From Bacteroidota bacterium (GTDB lineage: Bacteria; Bacteroidota; Bacteroidia; NS11-12g; UBA9320): a DNA stretch of 64,000 nucleotides. Under the pieces are notes generated by a model. That model did no database searches, had not been told where the DNA came from, and saw only the letters and a program-made list of their open reading frames with translations. Shown one piece after another: positions 45,187 to 53,861 of this stretch. The position numbers and the translations under genes were made by a program. Position 1 is the stretch's first letter. Each line of letters starts with the position of its first letter. The stretch spans positions 1-64,000 of the forward strand of contig JABWCE010000008.1 of assembly GCA_013359235.1 (NCBI GenBank), given 5' to 3'.

Positions 45187-47115
45187 TTATTTGTTTTTTG
45201 ATTCACGCCACATCCAAGGATTGCCTACTATATAGTCTTTTAGCCTTTTTTCTGTTAACCTGTTCATTTCAGCTTTTGCCTCATCCTTAGTGAATATTTT
45301 TTTAGTCCACACATAGTAGTAGTTTTGTGGTGTAACCAATACTTGTGTAGGTTCATCATAGGTTTTTAATAGATATTTTTGATAGTTTTTTAGATTGTTG
45401 TAATATCTGAAGGCACCTATTATTACATAATAATCCCAAATTTGTGAACTGTCTTCAATTTCATCTACATTTATTCGGTGTATCGAAGATGGATCTTGGC
45501 TTACGAGTGGGCTTCTTCCCCATTGGTCAACAACTGAACCTTTTGGAGTATTGGGTTCAAGATCTAAATCGTCAGAAATGCCATCGCCATCAGAATCTAC
45601 AACCTTTTCAATAATTATATCATCAGGTTTTACTATTGCAATCCCATTTTTATCTACTTTTGCTCCCGTCGGCGAGAAAATTTGACCATCAATACAATCT
45701 TTATAACCATCTTTGTCGCTGTCTTTGGCTACTCCCCATTCATCTACTATACATTTTGAGGCATTAATATTGTATTTTTCGCCAATATGTTGCCAGTGTG
45801 GTGTTTCAGGTTCGCGATCTTTTACGTCAGGCACGCCGTCTTTGTCTGTGTCAATTGCTGTACCGTTTTTATCAATTTTTGCACCGTGAATTGTATTTAC
45901 TTCTTTGTCAAAACAGTCTAAAATTCCATCATTATCACTATCAGAAGCTATTCCAAAATTATCTACAACGCACCCTTCAGGGGTATTAGCTTGCATATCA
46001 AACAGGTCAATTACTCCGTCGTGGTCTGTATCTAAAGCAATACCATGCGAATCAACAGTTGCTCCAGATGGTGTATTGGGTTGTTCATCAATTCCGTCTG
46101 CTACTTTATCATTGTCGCTGTCAAGTGCTACCCCATCGTTATTTACAACACTTCCTTTTACGCTTGCAGGTTCTTTATCAAACAAATCAGATACGCCATC
46201 TTTATCTCCATCATTTTTAAAACTTTTTCCTCCAAGGTCAAATCCAAAAAATATTTCATGAAAATTTCCTGTATTTTTCTTTTGTTGTATTGCAAATGTA
46301 TATCCTAATGAAATTTTATTGTAAAACTGCATTCCTGCCGAAAAATCGTATCCGTATAATTGGCGGTATCCACCACTTATCCATAGTTTTGATTTGTAAT
46401 ACGCAGCAGTATTAAAATCTAAATTTAATTTTGAATCAATGCTCTTTCTAGCTTGAAGTGTAGGTTCAATTTTGAAATTTTTGTTTTTTAGACAAAATAA
46501 ATATGAAACATTGCAAGCCAAATGTTTTTCAAATAAATATGCAAAATCGTCATAGTATTCTGAATTTACTTTTATTTGATTAGACTCTAAAAGACGATAT
46601 CCGGCAATGCCAATATTTAATCCATTTTTGTGAAGAGAAACTCCAAAATTACCATCAAAATCTGTAGTAGAATTTGATTTTTCTGCAAGTGTAATTTTTT
46701 GTGTTTTTTCAAGGTCAACCCTTTCTGTTATTAGCTTTGCTTGTTCATAACCAATTGAAAAACCAAATGCAAGCATACTTTTTTTATCAATTTGTACTTT
46801 GTAACTGTATGTACCGGTGATAGAGCTTCGTGAAAGTATGTCTCTTGAGTCGTTATAGGCTATAAACCCTATACCATCGCTACCATTTCTAAAATTTCCG
46901 TTGTATGATGCCAGAAAACTCTCAGTTTTATTAGTGTTTGCTTTCCAGTTGCTGCGGTTTAAAAGAAAAATTTTATTTCCGTTTAAACCTGCAAAAGCGG
47001 GATTTGAAAGATATGAATTGATAAAATAACTGCTTGTTGGTGGCAATTGTTGTGCTTCTGATTTTATTGAAAATATCAGCAGAGCCGAAGATATTAAAAG
47101 TGTAAAATTTCTCAT
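45187..47115 (-). CDS. PorP/SprF-type outer-membrane barrel fused to TSP3 repeats and a SPOR-like domain
   Basis: A 642-residue outer-membrane protein. After a signal peptide (LLISSALLIFSIKSEAQ), residues 24-300 form a PorP/SprF-type barrel; the family start SSYFINSYLSNPAFAG is clear. Residues 301-535 hold seven calcium-binding thrombospondin type 3 motifs such as DGDKDGVSDLFD and DSDGDGISDDLD, joined by NTPxGAxVDxxGIA linkers. Residues 556-640 resemble a SPOR domain (YYVIIGAFRYYNNLKNYQKYL to PWMW), which in other proteins binds peptidoglycan. PorP/SprF proteins work with the T9SS or gliding machinery. A role linking such a barrel to the cell wall is my inference. Confidence 0.85.
   Translation of the reverse strand: MRNFTLLISSALLIFSIKSEAQQLPPTSSYFINSYLSNPAFAGLNGNKIFLLNRSNWKANTNKTESFLASYNGNFRNGSDGIGFIAYNDSRDILSRSSITGTYSYKVQIDKKSMLAFGFSIGYEQAKLITERVDLEKTQKITLAEKSNSTTDFDGNFGVSLHKNGLNIGIAGYRLLESNQIKVNSEYYDDFAYLFEKHLACNVSYLFCLKNKNFKIEPTLQARKSIDSKLNLDFNTAAYYKSKLWISGGYRQLYGYDFSAGMQFYNKISLGYTFAIQQKKNTGNFHEIFFGFDLGGKSFKNDGDKDGVSDLFDKEPASVKGSVVNNDGVALDSDNDKVADGIDEQPNTPSGATVDSHGIALDTDHDGVIDLFDMQANTPEGCVVDNFGIASDSDNDGILDCFDKEVNTIHGAKIDKNGTAIDTDKDGVPDVKDREPETPHWQHIGEKYNINASKCIVDEWGVAKDSDKDGYKDCIDGQIFSPTGAKVDKNGIAIVKPDDIIIEKVVDSDGDGISDDLDLEPNTPKGSVVDQWGRSPLVSQDPSSIHRINVDEIEDSSQIWDYYVIIGAFRYYNNLKNYQKYLLKTYDEPTQVLVTPQNYYYVWTKKIFTKDEAKAEMNRLTEKRLKDYIVGNPWMWRESKNK
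45510..46215 (-). repeat. Thrombospondin type 3 repeat array inside the PorP-like gene
   Basis: Seven units of about 30-40 codons, each with a D-x-D-x-D-G-x-x-D core: DGDKDGVSD, DSDNDKVAD, DTDHDGVID, DSDNDGILD, DTDKDGVPD, DSDKDGYKD and DSDGDGISD. One unit carries an insertion with WQHIGEKYNINASKC. The array is a protein-level repeat with diverged DNA. Confidence 0.85.
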
Positions 47116-47146
47116 AAATTAACCTTTTAAAAAATTGAATTTATCC

Positions 47147-47154
47147 CAAAAATA
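47147..47154 (-). promoter_or_regulatory. Candidate -7 box (TATTTTTG on minus) for the PorP-like gene
   Basis: On the minus strand TATTTTTG matches TAnnTTTG, 31 bases before the ATG. It lies in a 245-base gene-free stretch (47116-47360) in which I see no gene, RNA or terminator hairpin. Confidence 0.45.
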
Positions 47155-47360
47155 CTAAGGTCTTAGAGCATATTAATCATACTAAAATTTAAAAAAAATG
47201 TTGATATGGTTTTTAATTTGAAATTTAAACTAAAAAACTCATTGCTTAAAAACTAAAAAATGCTGAATTAATAAAGGGTTTAGCTTTAAATTTAGAATTT
47301 GAAACATGTATAAATTCCTGAACAAATCAATGAATTTAAGTGAATAATCAATTTTAAGGG

Positions 47361-48644
47361 TTATTGAATAATGAATTTTTGACTTAGAGCTTTTTGGTTT
47401 TCATAAAAAACTTTTATATAATATACCCCCGATGATAGTGTTTCACAATTGAATTTGTATCTGAAATTATCTGAAATTGAAAAGTTTTGTTCTACTATTG
47501 GTTGACCAACTATATTTGTTATTTTTATTAAATAATTTCCTTTTTTATCAAGATTTACATTCAAAAAACTACTTGCAGGGTTGGGGTTTATGTTTACAAA
47601 TTCTGAAGCAGGAATTGAATTATCAATACTTGTTGTGCCTACTTCGGGTCTTAAATTTACCAAATTCCATCGCATTTGGTTTGCTTGTTCTTTTGAAAAC
47701 ATAACGGTACAAGGGTAAGGAGTATAATCCATATAGTTTTCATACATATCAGGTTTGTCGCCACTGCCTTCGTAACATGAATTTTTATTTGCTACACAAT
47801 TTGAACTTGCAATACTGCAAAACGGGGTGTCTTTAAATCCATCATCATCACCATTACAAGTTTTATTTTTATCAGCCCATATATGTCTTAACCCAAGATA
47901 ATGCCCTATTTCGTGAACAAGTGTTTTTTCGCGAATTGAAGAGCTTAATCCATCGTAGGGATTTTTTACACCTACAAACTGATAATTTATTACCACACCA
48001 TGAAGGTCAATGTCTTTGTAAAATTGTGAATTCCAAAATTTGGCATTTATAGGGGGAAAACCATAGGCTGCCGTAAGTAAATAACCTTGATAAGTGAAAC
48101 GACAAACCCAAATATTCAGATATTTGTTTGGGTTCCAGGCATCACTACCACCTTCCGAAGTAAATTTTACTGATTCAGCTTGACCGAAATTATCGCCAAA
48201 ATCTGATTTTTTTGTTTTTACTCTGTTAATTCCGTTGGTTGGCTTTCCTTCCGGGTCTTTTTTGGCAAGGTAAAATACAATTCTTGCATTACCAACTACA
48301 GGTTTAAAAACACTTCTTACTTTGCCTGTGTCTTTGTGGTTGTGATTATAAGCTTCGTTTAATGCTTTTATTTGTGAATATATCAAAGAATCATGAATAT
48401 TCAATTCAGGAGTGTTCCATAAAATATGAAAAACTACGGGTATGTAATATATAGTTTGGTCATCAGCTTTATAAAGAAGTTTTGATGATTTGTGTGATTC
48501 TTCCCTTGTTTTATCTAATGCTTCGCCAAAACCAGGAAATTTTTTTTTCAAATAGTTTTCATATTCGTAAGTTCCGCATTGTGCTTGCAAAAAACTGCTG
48601 TAAGAAGTAAAAAGTAATGTTAAAATTATTATTTTATTTTTCAT
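47361..48644 (-). CDS. M43 (pappalysin/cytophagalysin) metalloprotease with T9SS sorting domain
   Basis: A 427-residue secreted zinc protease. A signal peptide (IIILTLLFTSYSSFLQAQ) leads to the catalytic domain with the metzincin zinc motif HEIGHYLGLRH (H244, H248, H254) and a Met-turn near YENYMDYTPYPC. Several cysteines (CNGDDDGFKDTPFC, CVANKNSC) fit the M43B disulfides. Residues 350-427 form a type A T9SS sorting domain (NINPNPASSFLNVNL), so it is exported through the T9SS. Its ATG directly follows the stop of the enoyl-CoA hydratase gene (TAAATG), which places it in the rpoN unit. Confidence 0.93.
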   Translation of the reverse strand: MKNKIIILTLLFTSYSSFLQAQCGTYEYENYLKKKFPGFGEALDKTREESHKSSKLLYKADDQTIYYIPVVFHILWNTPELNIHDSLIYSQIKALNEAYNHNHKDTGKVRSVFKPVVGNARIVFYLAKKDPEGKPTNGINRVKTKKSDFGDNFGQAESVKFTSEGGSDAWNPNKYLNIWVCRFTYQGYLLTAAYGFPPINAKFWNSQFYKDIDLHGVVINYQFVGVKNPYDGLSSSIREKTLVHEIGHYLGLRHIWADKNKTCNGDDDGFKDTPFCSIASSNCVANKNSCYEGSGDKPDMYENYMDYTPYPCTVMFSKEQANQMRWNLVNLRPEVGTTSIDNSIPASEFVNINPNPASSFLNVNLDKKGNYLIKITNIVGQPIVEQNFSISDNFRYKFNCETLSSGVYYIKVFYENQKALSQKFIIQ

Positions 48645-49427
48645 TTAATTTCCATTAAAGACCGGTTTTCTTTTTTCTATAAAGGCATTAGTCCCTTCTT
48701 TAAAATCATTTGTATTGCCGGCTATTTCTTGACAAAATGCTTCAAAATCAAGTTGCGTATCGAGGTTTGAATTGGTTGAATTGTTCAACATTTTTTTAAT
48801 TAAGCCAATAGCTTTGGTTGGAGCATTTTTATAATAGTTTACAATATCATTTACTGTATATTCAAACTCATCATCATTGCAAACTCTGTTTATCATTCCG
48901 ATTTCAAAGGCTCTTGTTGCGCTAATTTTGTTTCCCATTGTTGCGGCTTCAAATGCAAATTTGCTGCTTGTAGCACGTGGTAAAAAATACGATGAACCAC
49001 TGTCGGGGACAAGACCAATGCCAACAAAGGCTTGCACAAGTGTAGCTTCAAAATGTGCAATTACAAAATCGCATGCTAATACAAGTGAACAACCCGCCCC
49101 TGCTGCTATGCCGTTTAATCGGCAAATTATTGGTTTGGGAATTTCTCTCATAGCTTTTATTAATGGATTATACCGTTTGTAAATTGAATCAATAAATGAA
49201 GGATTTGGGTTTGATAAGAATTCTTTTAAATCTTGACCCGAACAAAATGCTTTTCCTATTCCAGTTAATACTATCACTCTAATATCTTGGTCAATAGTGG
49301 CTTTTGAAAAAGCATCTTGAAGTTCAAAAATCATTTCTTCGTTTAAGGCATTATATACATTGGGTCTGTTTAAAGTTATTGTCAAAACAGTATCACTTTT
49401 TGTATATAAAATTGATTTATAATCCAT
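48645..49427 (-). CDS. Enoyl-CoA hydratase/isomerase family protein, PaaG-like
   Basis: A 260-residue crotonase-fold enzyme. The oxyanion-hole segments are GIGKAFCSGQDLKEF and GIAAGAGCSLVLACDF. The catalytic position that carries glutamate in true hydratases reads VGIGLVPDSGSSYFLPR, with aspartate, as in PaaG-type 2-(1,2-epoxyphenyl)acetyl-CoA isomerases. I leave the symbol empty because no other phenylacetate gene is near. It overlaps the preceding membrane-protein gene by 11 bases. Confidence 0.88.
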   Translation of the reverse strand: MDYKSILYTKSDTVLTITLNRPNVYNALNEEMIFELQDAFSKATIDQDIRVIVLTGIGKAFCSGQDLKEFLSNPNPSFIDSIYKRYNPLIKAMREIPKPIICRLNGIAAGAGCSLVLACDFVIAHFEATLVQAFVGIGLVPDSGSSYFLPRATSSKFAFEAATMGNKISATRAFEIGMINRVCNDDEFEYTVNDIVNYYKNAPTKAIGLIKKMLNNSTNSNLDTQLDFEAFCQEIAGNTNDFKEGTNAFIEKRKPVFNGN

Positions 49428-50082
49428 ACGAAAGCAAAGTTAGCACAATTGGGCAAAATATACCAATAAATATTCCGAAAGCAATTTCAAGCCAATCGTG
49501 TGATTTTAAAAAATATCGAGAAAAACTTACAGGGATCAATATTAATAAGTTTGTTGCAGCAGCGTTTAAAAGTAATGATTTATTAAATGTAGCCAACGAG
49601 TTTAAATCTGGAACTTGCCATATAAATATCAAATAAAAGCATGCAAAAAAGCTTAAAACAAGAGTGTGCAAACTATTTTTAACTCCAAAAAAGTGAAATA
49701 AAAATGACACAATTGAAATTAAAACCATACCCATTATAATTGTAGAAAACATGGTTTTATAATCTCTCAGAAATACAAAGTTTAGGTTTGTGGTAAGAAT
49801 TAAAAAAATCAGAAAATGAATAATTGAAACTGCAAGTATTTTAGTTCTTTCATCAATCCCTGCTTCGCTTAAATAGCTCAATTTAAAATTTCTTTTTTCT
49901 AAAAAAATTATCAAAACGGTATAAAAAACAGGTATTAAAACCAAAAAAAACAATGAAAGTAACAAGGTAAAACCCAATACGGGCCCGCGGTTTCCAATGC
50001 TTATCAGTAAAAACAGTATATTGAAAAATGAAACAAATAACGGATGAAAAATATATGAAATTAGTGTAGCAGTTTTTTTCAT
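49417..50082 (-). CDS. Polytopic membrane protein, possibly degenerate PAP2-like
   Basis: A 221-residue protein with about six hydrophobic helices, starting KKTATLISYIFHPLFVSFFNILFLL. The end SRYFLKSHDWLEIAFG resembles the third motif of PAP2 phosphatases (SRxxxxxHxxxD), but aspartate is replaced by glutamate and the KX6RP and PSGH motifs are not clear. It may be a non-catalytic PAP2 relative; I would not assign an activity. It lies between rpoN (9-base gap) and the enoyl-CoA hydratase gene (overlap). Confidence 0.7.
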   Translation of the reverse strand: MKKTATLISYIFHPLFVSFFNILFLLISIGNRGPVLGFTLLLSLFFLVLIPVFYTVLIIFLEKRNFKLSYLSEAGIDERTKILAVSIIHFLIFLILTTNLNFVFLRDYKTMFSTIIMGMVLISIVSFLFHFFGVKNSLHTLVLSFFACFYLIFIWQVPDLNSLATFNKSLLLNAAATNLLILIPVSFSRYFLKSHDWLEIAFGIFIGIFCPIVLTLLSYGL

Positions 50083-50091
50083 TAATGAGTT

Positions 50092-51594
50092 TTAAAATGA
50101 TTTTCGGAGCCTTGCAACCGGTATATTTAGTTGTTCGCGGTACTTGGCTACTGTACGTCTTGCCATTGTATAGCCTTTGGTTTTTAGTAGCTCGGTAAGT
50201 TCGTCATCTGTCATTGGGTTTTTCTTATCTTCTGCATTTATTGTTTCCTGCATTAGCCTTTTTACTTCTTTTGTTGAAATTTCTTCGCCATCTTCATTTA
50301 CAATTCCTTCAGAAAAAAAGTATTTTAACAAAAAAATGCCATAATCAGTCTGTACATATTTGCTTGTTGCAACTCTTGATATTGTAGAAATATCCATATT
50401 TATTTTTTCGGCAATATCTTTTAGTTTCATTGGTTTTAGTTTTGAACTATCACCTGTTTTAAAAAATTCTTTTTGAATATCAACTATTGCCGACATTGTG
50501 AGCAATAATGTGTTTTGGCGTTGTTTTACGGCATCTATAAACCATTTTGCATTGTCAATTTTTTGTTTTAAAAACTGTACAGCTTCTTTGTTGTTGTTTT
50601 TAGTATTTGCTTTATCGTAATATTTTAATGAATCTGAAAAATCTTGACTTATTTTCAGTTCCGGTTGATTTCCTTGATTGAGTATAATTTCAAAATTTCC
50701 AAGATTATCGGCTACAACAAAATCGGGAATTACTGTTTCGGTTTTGGTTTCGTCATCTACTGTTGCAGGCTTAGGATTTAACTTTGTAATAAGTTGTACT
50801 GCTTCTTTAAGATATTCAATATGCACATTTAGTTTGTTTGCAATTTTTTCAAATTGGCGTTTTGTAAAATCTTCAAAACAATTTGTAATTATAAGTTTTG
50901 AGAGTTCAATTATAGGATTTCTACCTTTTTCTTCTTTTTTTCGAATTTGTATAAGCAAACATTCCTGCAGGTTTCTTGCCCCAATTCCCGGAGGTTCAAA
51001 TTTTTGAATTTTAAATAAAACCTTCTCTATTTTTTCAATCGTTGTATTGTGATTGTATTGAAACAACAGGTCGTTTACAAGTGATTGTAATTCGCGGCGT
51101 AAATACCCGTCATCGTCAAGCGAACCAATAATTTGCTCGGCAATCAAAATTTCATCTTCATCTTCAAATGTGCTGTTAATTTGTTCAGAAAGTGTATCTC
51201 TAAAACTTGTAGAAAATACAATTTGAGGATAAATTTTATCATCATCTTCGTTTTTGTTATTGTCGTTTAAGCGATAATCATCAGAGTCGTCTTCAATAAA
51301 ATCTTCGATGTCAATTTCTTCAAAAGTTTCTTTTTCTATAGTGTTTTCGGGCTCTTCAAAATCGTTTTGAAATTCTTCATTTTCATTTTTTTCTATTTCA
51401 GGAAATGATTCTTCTTCAAATTCATTTTCAAAATCATCATCGTCTTTGGTAATTTCTAAAGCTGGATTTTCAATTAGTTCCTCTTCAAGCCGTTGTTCAA
51501 AATTGAGCGTATTAAGTTCAAGCATTTTAACGTACATCAATTGCTGGGGTGATAGCTTTTGAAGTTGCTTTTGACTTTGACTTTGCTTTAACAT
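50092..51594 (-). CDS. rpoN: RNA polymerase sigma-54 factor
   Basis: The 500-residue protein is RpoN. Region I is the Gln/Leu-rich activator-interacting segment SQSQKQLQKLSPQQLMYVKMLELN. A long acidic region II follows (residues about 50-125). Region III carries the core-binding part and HTH, and the end has the RpoN box ARRTVAKYREQLNIP. It directs transcription from -24/-12 promoters and needs AAA+ activators, none of which is in this window. It heads a four-gene minus-strand unit and is divergent from asnS. Confidence 0.97.
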   Translation of the reverse strand: MLKQSQSQKQLQKLSPQQLMYVKMLELNTLNFEQRLEEELIENPALEITKDDDDFENEFEEESFPEIEKNENEEFQNDFEEPENTIEKETFEEIDIEDFIEDDSDDYRLNDNNKNEDDDKIYPQIVFSTSFRDTLSEQINSTFEDEDEILIAEQIIGSLDDDGYLRRELQSLVNDLLFQYNHNTTIEKIEKVLFKIQKFEPPGIGARNLQECLLIQIRKKEEKGRNPIIELSKLIITNCFEDFTKRQFEKIANKLNVHIEYLKEAVQLITKLNPKPATVDDETKTETVIPDFVVADNLGNFEIILNQGNQPELKISQDFSDSLKYYDKANTKNNNKEAVQFLKQKIDNAKWFIDAVKQRQNTLLLTMSAIVDIQKEFFKTGDSSKLKPMKLKDIAEKINMDISTISRVATSKYVQTDYGIFLLKYFFSEGIVNEDGEEISTKEVKRLMQETINAEDKKNPMTDDELTELLKTKGYTMARRTVAKYREQLNIPVARLRKSF

Positions 51595-51622
51595 AATATT
51601 AAACCAATCTAAAAAATTAAAT

Positions 51623-51630
51623 TAATTTTG
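51623..51630 (+). promoter_or_regulatory. Candidate -7 box (TAATTTTG) for asnS
   Basis: TAATTTTG matches TAnnTTTG 35 bases before the asnS ATG. It is the left arm of the perfect palindrome TAATTTTG-C-CAAAATTA shared with the rpoN box. Confidence 0.5.
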
Positions 51631-51631
51631 C

Positions 51632-51639
51632 CAAAATTA
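51632..51639 (-). promoter_or_regulatory. Candidate -7 box (TAATTTTG on minus) for rpoN
   Basis: The right arm of the palindrome reads TAATTTTG on the minus strand, 37 bases before the rpoN ATG. Each predicted transcription start falls inside or next to the opposite box, so the two promoters overlap face to face. Confidence 0.5.
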
Positions 51640-51665
51640 TAACAAATACAGCAATAAAATTAAAA

Positions 51666-53180
51666 ATGTTTATTAAAGATTTATCAAAATATAAAGGCGA
51701 AGAAGTAATTTTAAAAGGATGGGTATCAAATCGTCGCGATAGCAAGGGGCTTGTTTTTATTGTTCTTAGAGATGGAACAGGTATTTGCCAGTGTGTAGGA
51801 GATATAAATATTTTGGGCGATGAGGTTTTTAATAAAGCTGTAAGTCTTGGGCTTGAAAGTTCATTGATTGTAAAAGGAAAAGTAATTGAAGATGAAAGGC
51901 AAATAGGCGGTTTTGAAGTGCAATTATCTCAAATAAATATTTTGCAAGATGTAAAAAATTATCCTATTTCAAAGAAAGAACATGGGGTTGATTTTCTAAT
52001 GGACAACCGCCATTTATGGCTTAGAAGCAATAGGCAGTGGGCAATAATGAAAATTAGAAACCAAATAATTTTTTCAATACACAACTTTTTTCAAAGTGAG
52101 GGATTTGTGCAAATGGATGCTCCGATTTTTTCGGGTAATGCTTGCGAAGGAACTTCTACGCTTTTTGAAACCGAATATTATGGCGAACCTGCTTATTTAT
52201 CGCAATCGGGGCAGTTGTACGGCGAAGCTATGGCTATGGCTATGGGCAAAATTTATACTTTTGGACCTACTTTTAGAGCCGAAAAATCTAAAACCCGTCG
52301 TCATTTATCCGAGTTTTGGATGATTGAACCCGAAATGGCTTTTTTTGACATTTTTGACAATATGAATTTGATTGAAAGTTTTTTGCATTTTGTAATTAAA
52401 GATGTTTTGCAAAATTGCCAAAACGAACTTAAAATAATTGATAGAAATACCGAAATGTTAGAAAGCAGCTTAGCTCCTTTTCCTCGTTTAACTTATGACC
52501 AAGCCGTTAAAATAATAAAAGGCGAAAAAGATGTAAATGGGTTGAATAGTATAACATCGCTCGAGCAGTTATTAATTGAAACAAATGATAAATTTGAAAA
52601 AATAAAAAATGAAATTTCAGATAGAGAATTGAAAATAAAAACTCCGGGGATGAAAAAGGGTGAAATTAATTTTAACCAAAATAAAATAGACCAGTTAAAA
52701 AACGATTTAAAAGAAACAGAAGAAGAACTAAGAAATATACCACAATGGATAAATTCTGCCAAAAATTTTGAATACGGAAATGACTTTGGCGGAAGTGACG
52801 AAACAGTAATTACAAGGCTTTACAATAGCCCGATAATGGTATATGACTGGCCACATGAAGTAAAGGCTTTTTATCTGAAACGCAACCCCGATGATAACCG
52901 TTTTGCACGAGGCGTTGATGTGCTTGCTCCTGAAGGATATGGCGAAATTGTTGGTGGAGGCGAAAGAGAAACAAATCTTGAAATGCTTACAGCTAAAATA
53001 ATTGAACACAAACTGCCTATGGAAGCTTTTGAATGGTATTTGGATTTGAGGCGTTATGGCTCTGTACCACACGCAGGCTTTGGTTTGGGGCTTGAAAGGC
53101 TCGTTACATGGGTTTGCAAATTGAAACATGTGAGAGAGTCAATTCCTTTTCCACGAATGTATGGAAGATTACTTCCTTAA
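51666..53180 (+). CDS. asnS: Asparaginyl-tRNA synthetase with coiled-coil insertion
   Basis: Class IIb synthetase that charges tRNA-Asn. The N-terminal OB-fold anticodon domain (GWVSNRRDSKGLVFIVLRDGTG) is followed by the catalytic domain with MDAPIFSGNACEGTSTLFE, FGPTFRAEKSKTRRHLSEFWMIEPE (motif 2) and GFGLGLERLVTWV (motif 3). The 504-residue length exceeds the common 460-470 because of an insertion at about residues 285-365 rich in Lys and Glu with a coiled-coil pattern (KIDQLKNDLKETEEELRN). First gene of a unit with PPTase and SDR genes. Confidence 0.96.
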   Translation: MFIKDLSKYKGEEVILKGWVSNRRDSKGLVFIVLRDGTGICQCVGDINILGDEVFNKAVSLGLESSLIVKGKVIEDERQIGGFEVQLSQINILQDVKNYPISKKEHGVDFLMDNRHLWLRSNRQWAIMKIRNQIIFSIHNFFQSEGFVQMDAPIFSGNACEGTSTLFETEYYGEPAYLSQSGQLYGEAMAMAMGKIYTFGPTFRAEKSKTRRHLSEFWMIEPEMAFFDIFDNMNLIESFLHFVIKDVLQNCQNELKIIDRNTEMLESSLAPFPRLTYDQAVKIIKGEKDVNGLNSITSLEQLLIETNDKFEKIKNEISDRELKIKTPGMKKGEINFNQNKIDQLKNDLKETEEELRNIPQWINSAKNFEYGNDFGGSDETVITRLYNSPIMVYDWPHEVKAFYLKRNPDDNRFARGVDVLAPEGYGEIVGGGERETNLEMLTAKIIEHKLPMEAFEWYLDLRRYGSVPHAGFGLGLERLVTWVCKLKHVRESIPFPRMYGRLLP

Positions 53181-53192
53181 TTGTTTTAAAAA

Positions 53193-53861
53193 TTGCCATT
53201 AGTTTCAAAATTTATAAAAGATAAAAATAATGTAGCTGTGTGGCTTATTACCGAGCAATGTGAAACATTACAAAAATTACTTGTAATAGACAATTTTCAT
53301 CCCTTTAATAACGAAAAACGTAATACACATTGGCTTGCAGCACGTATAGCTTTACAAGAAGTATTGCCAAACAAAAATTTTAAATTGATAAAAAACATTC
53401 ATGGTAAGCCCTATACCGAAAACAATAAAGGGCATGTGTCTATTACACATTCCTGGTCTATGGCAGCAGCAGTGTTTAATGCTGAAGATTTGTGTGGTAT
53501 AGATTTAGAAAAATTTGACCATAGAATTTCAAAAATTGCTTATAAATTTTCTTCACAAATTGAAACTTCTTTATTGCCGGCAGATTTTTACAATACATTA
53601 TGCTGCCTTATTTGGAGCGGTAAAGAAACGGTATTTAAGTATTCGCCATTAATTGATATTGATTTTAAAGAGCATATAGAACTTATAAAAATTGATACTG
53701 AAAAATGTATTTTACATTTTTATTTTAAAAAAAATGACAATATTTGCCTTGATGTAAATTATAAATTTTACGAAGTTAAAAACGCAAATGCTAATGAAAT
53801 AGGAATGATAAACGACAATTTGATGAAAGAAAAAGAACATTATATTCTTACATGGATATGA
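53193..53861 (+). CDS. 4'-phosphopantetheinyl transferase, Sfp type
   Basis: A 222-residue PPTase that converts apo carrier proteins to holo form using CoA. The magnesium motif is CGIDLEKFD (D104, E106) and the second signature is WSGKETVFKY (K144, E145). HGKPYTENNKGHVSITHSW is the P-motif region. The only start giving the family N-terminus MPLVSKF is TTG; no in-frame ATG exists before residue 90. It starts 12 bases after asnS and its stop overlaps the SDR start (ATGA). The carrier-protein target is not in the window. Confidence 0.9.
   Translation: MPLVSKFIKDKNNVAVWLITEQCETLQKLLVIDNFHPFNNEKRNTHWLAARIALQEVLPNKNFKLIKNIHGKPYTENNKGHVSITHSWSMAAAVFNAEDLCGIDLEKFDHRISKIAYKFSSQIETSLLPADFYNTLCCLIWSGKETVFKYSPLIDIDFKEHIELIKIDTEKCILHFYFKKNDNICLDVNYKFYEVKNANANEIGMINDNLMKEKEHYILTWI

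Noticed and set aside
45510-46215. Tandem repeat that could be a CRISPR array or recent duplication
   Set aside because: The repeats are in frame, encode TSP3 calcium motifs and are diverged at DNA level, so they are protein domain repeats.
47116-47360. 245-base gap between the PorP-like and M43 protease genes
   Set aside because: No ORF, RNA signature or stable hairpin seen apart from the candidate promoter box.
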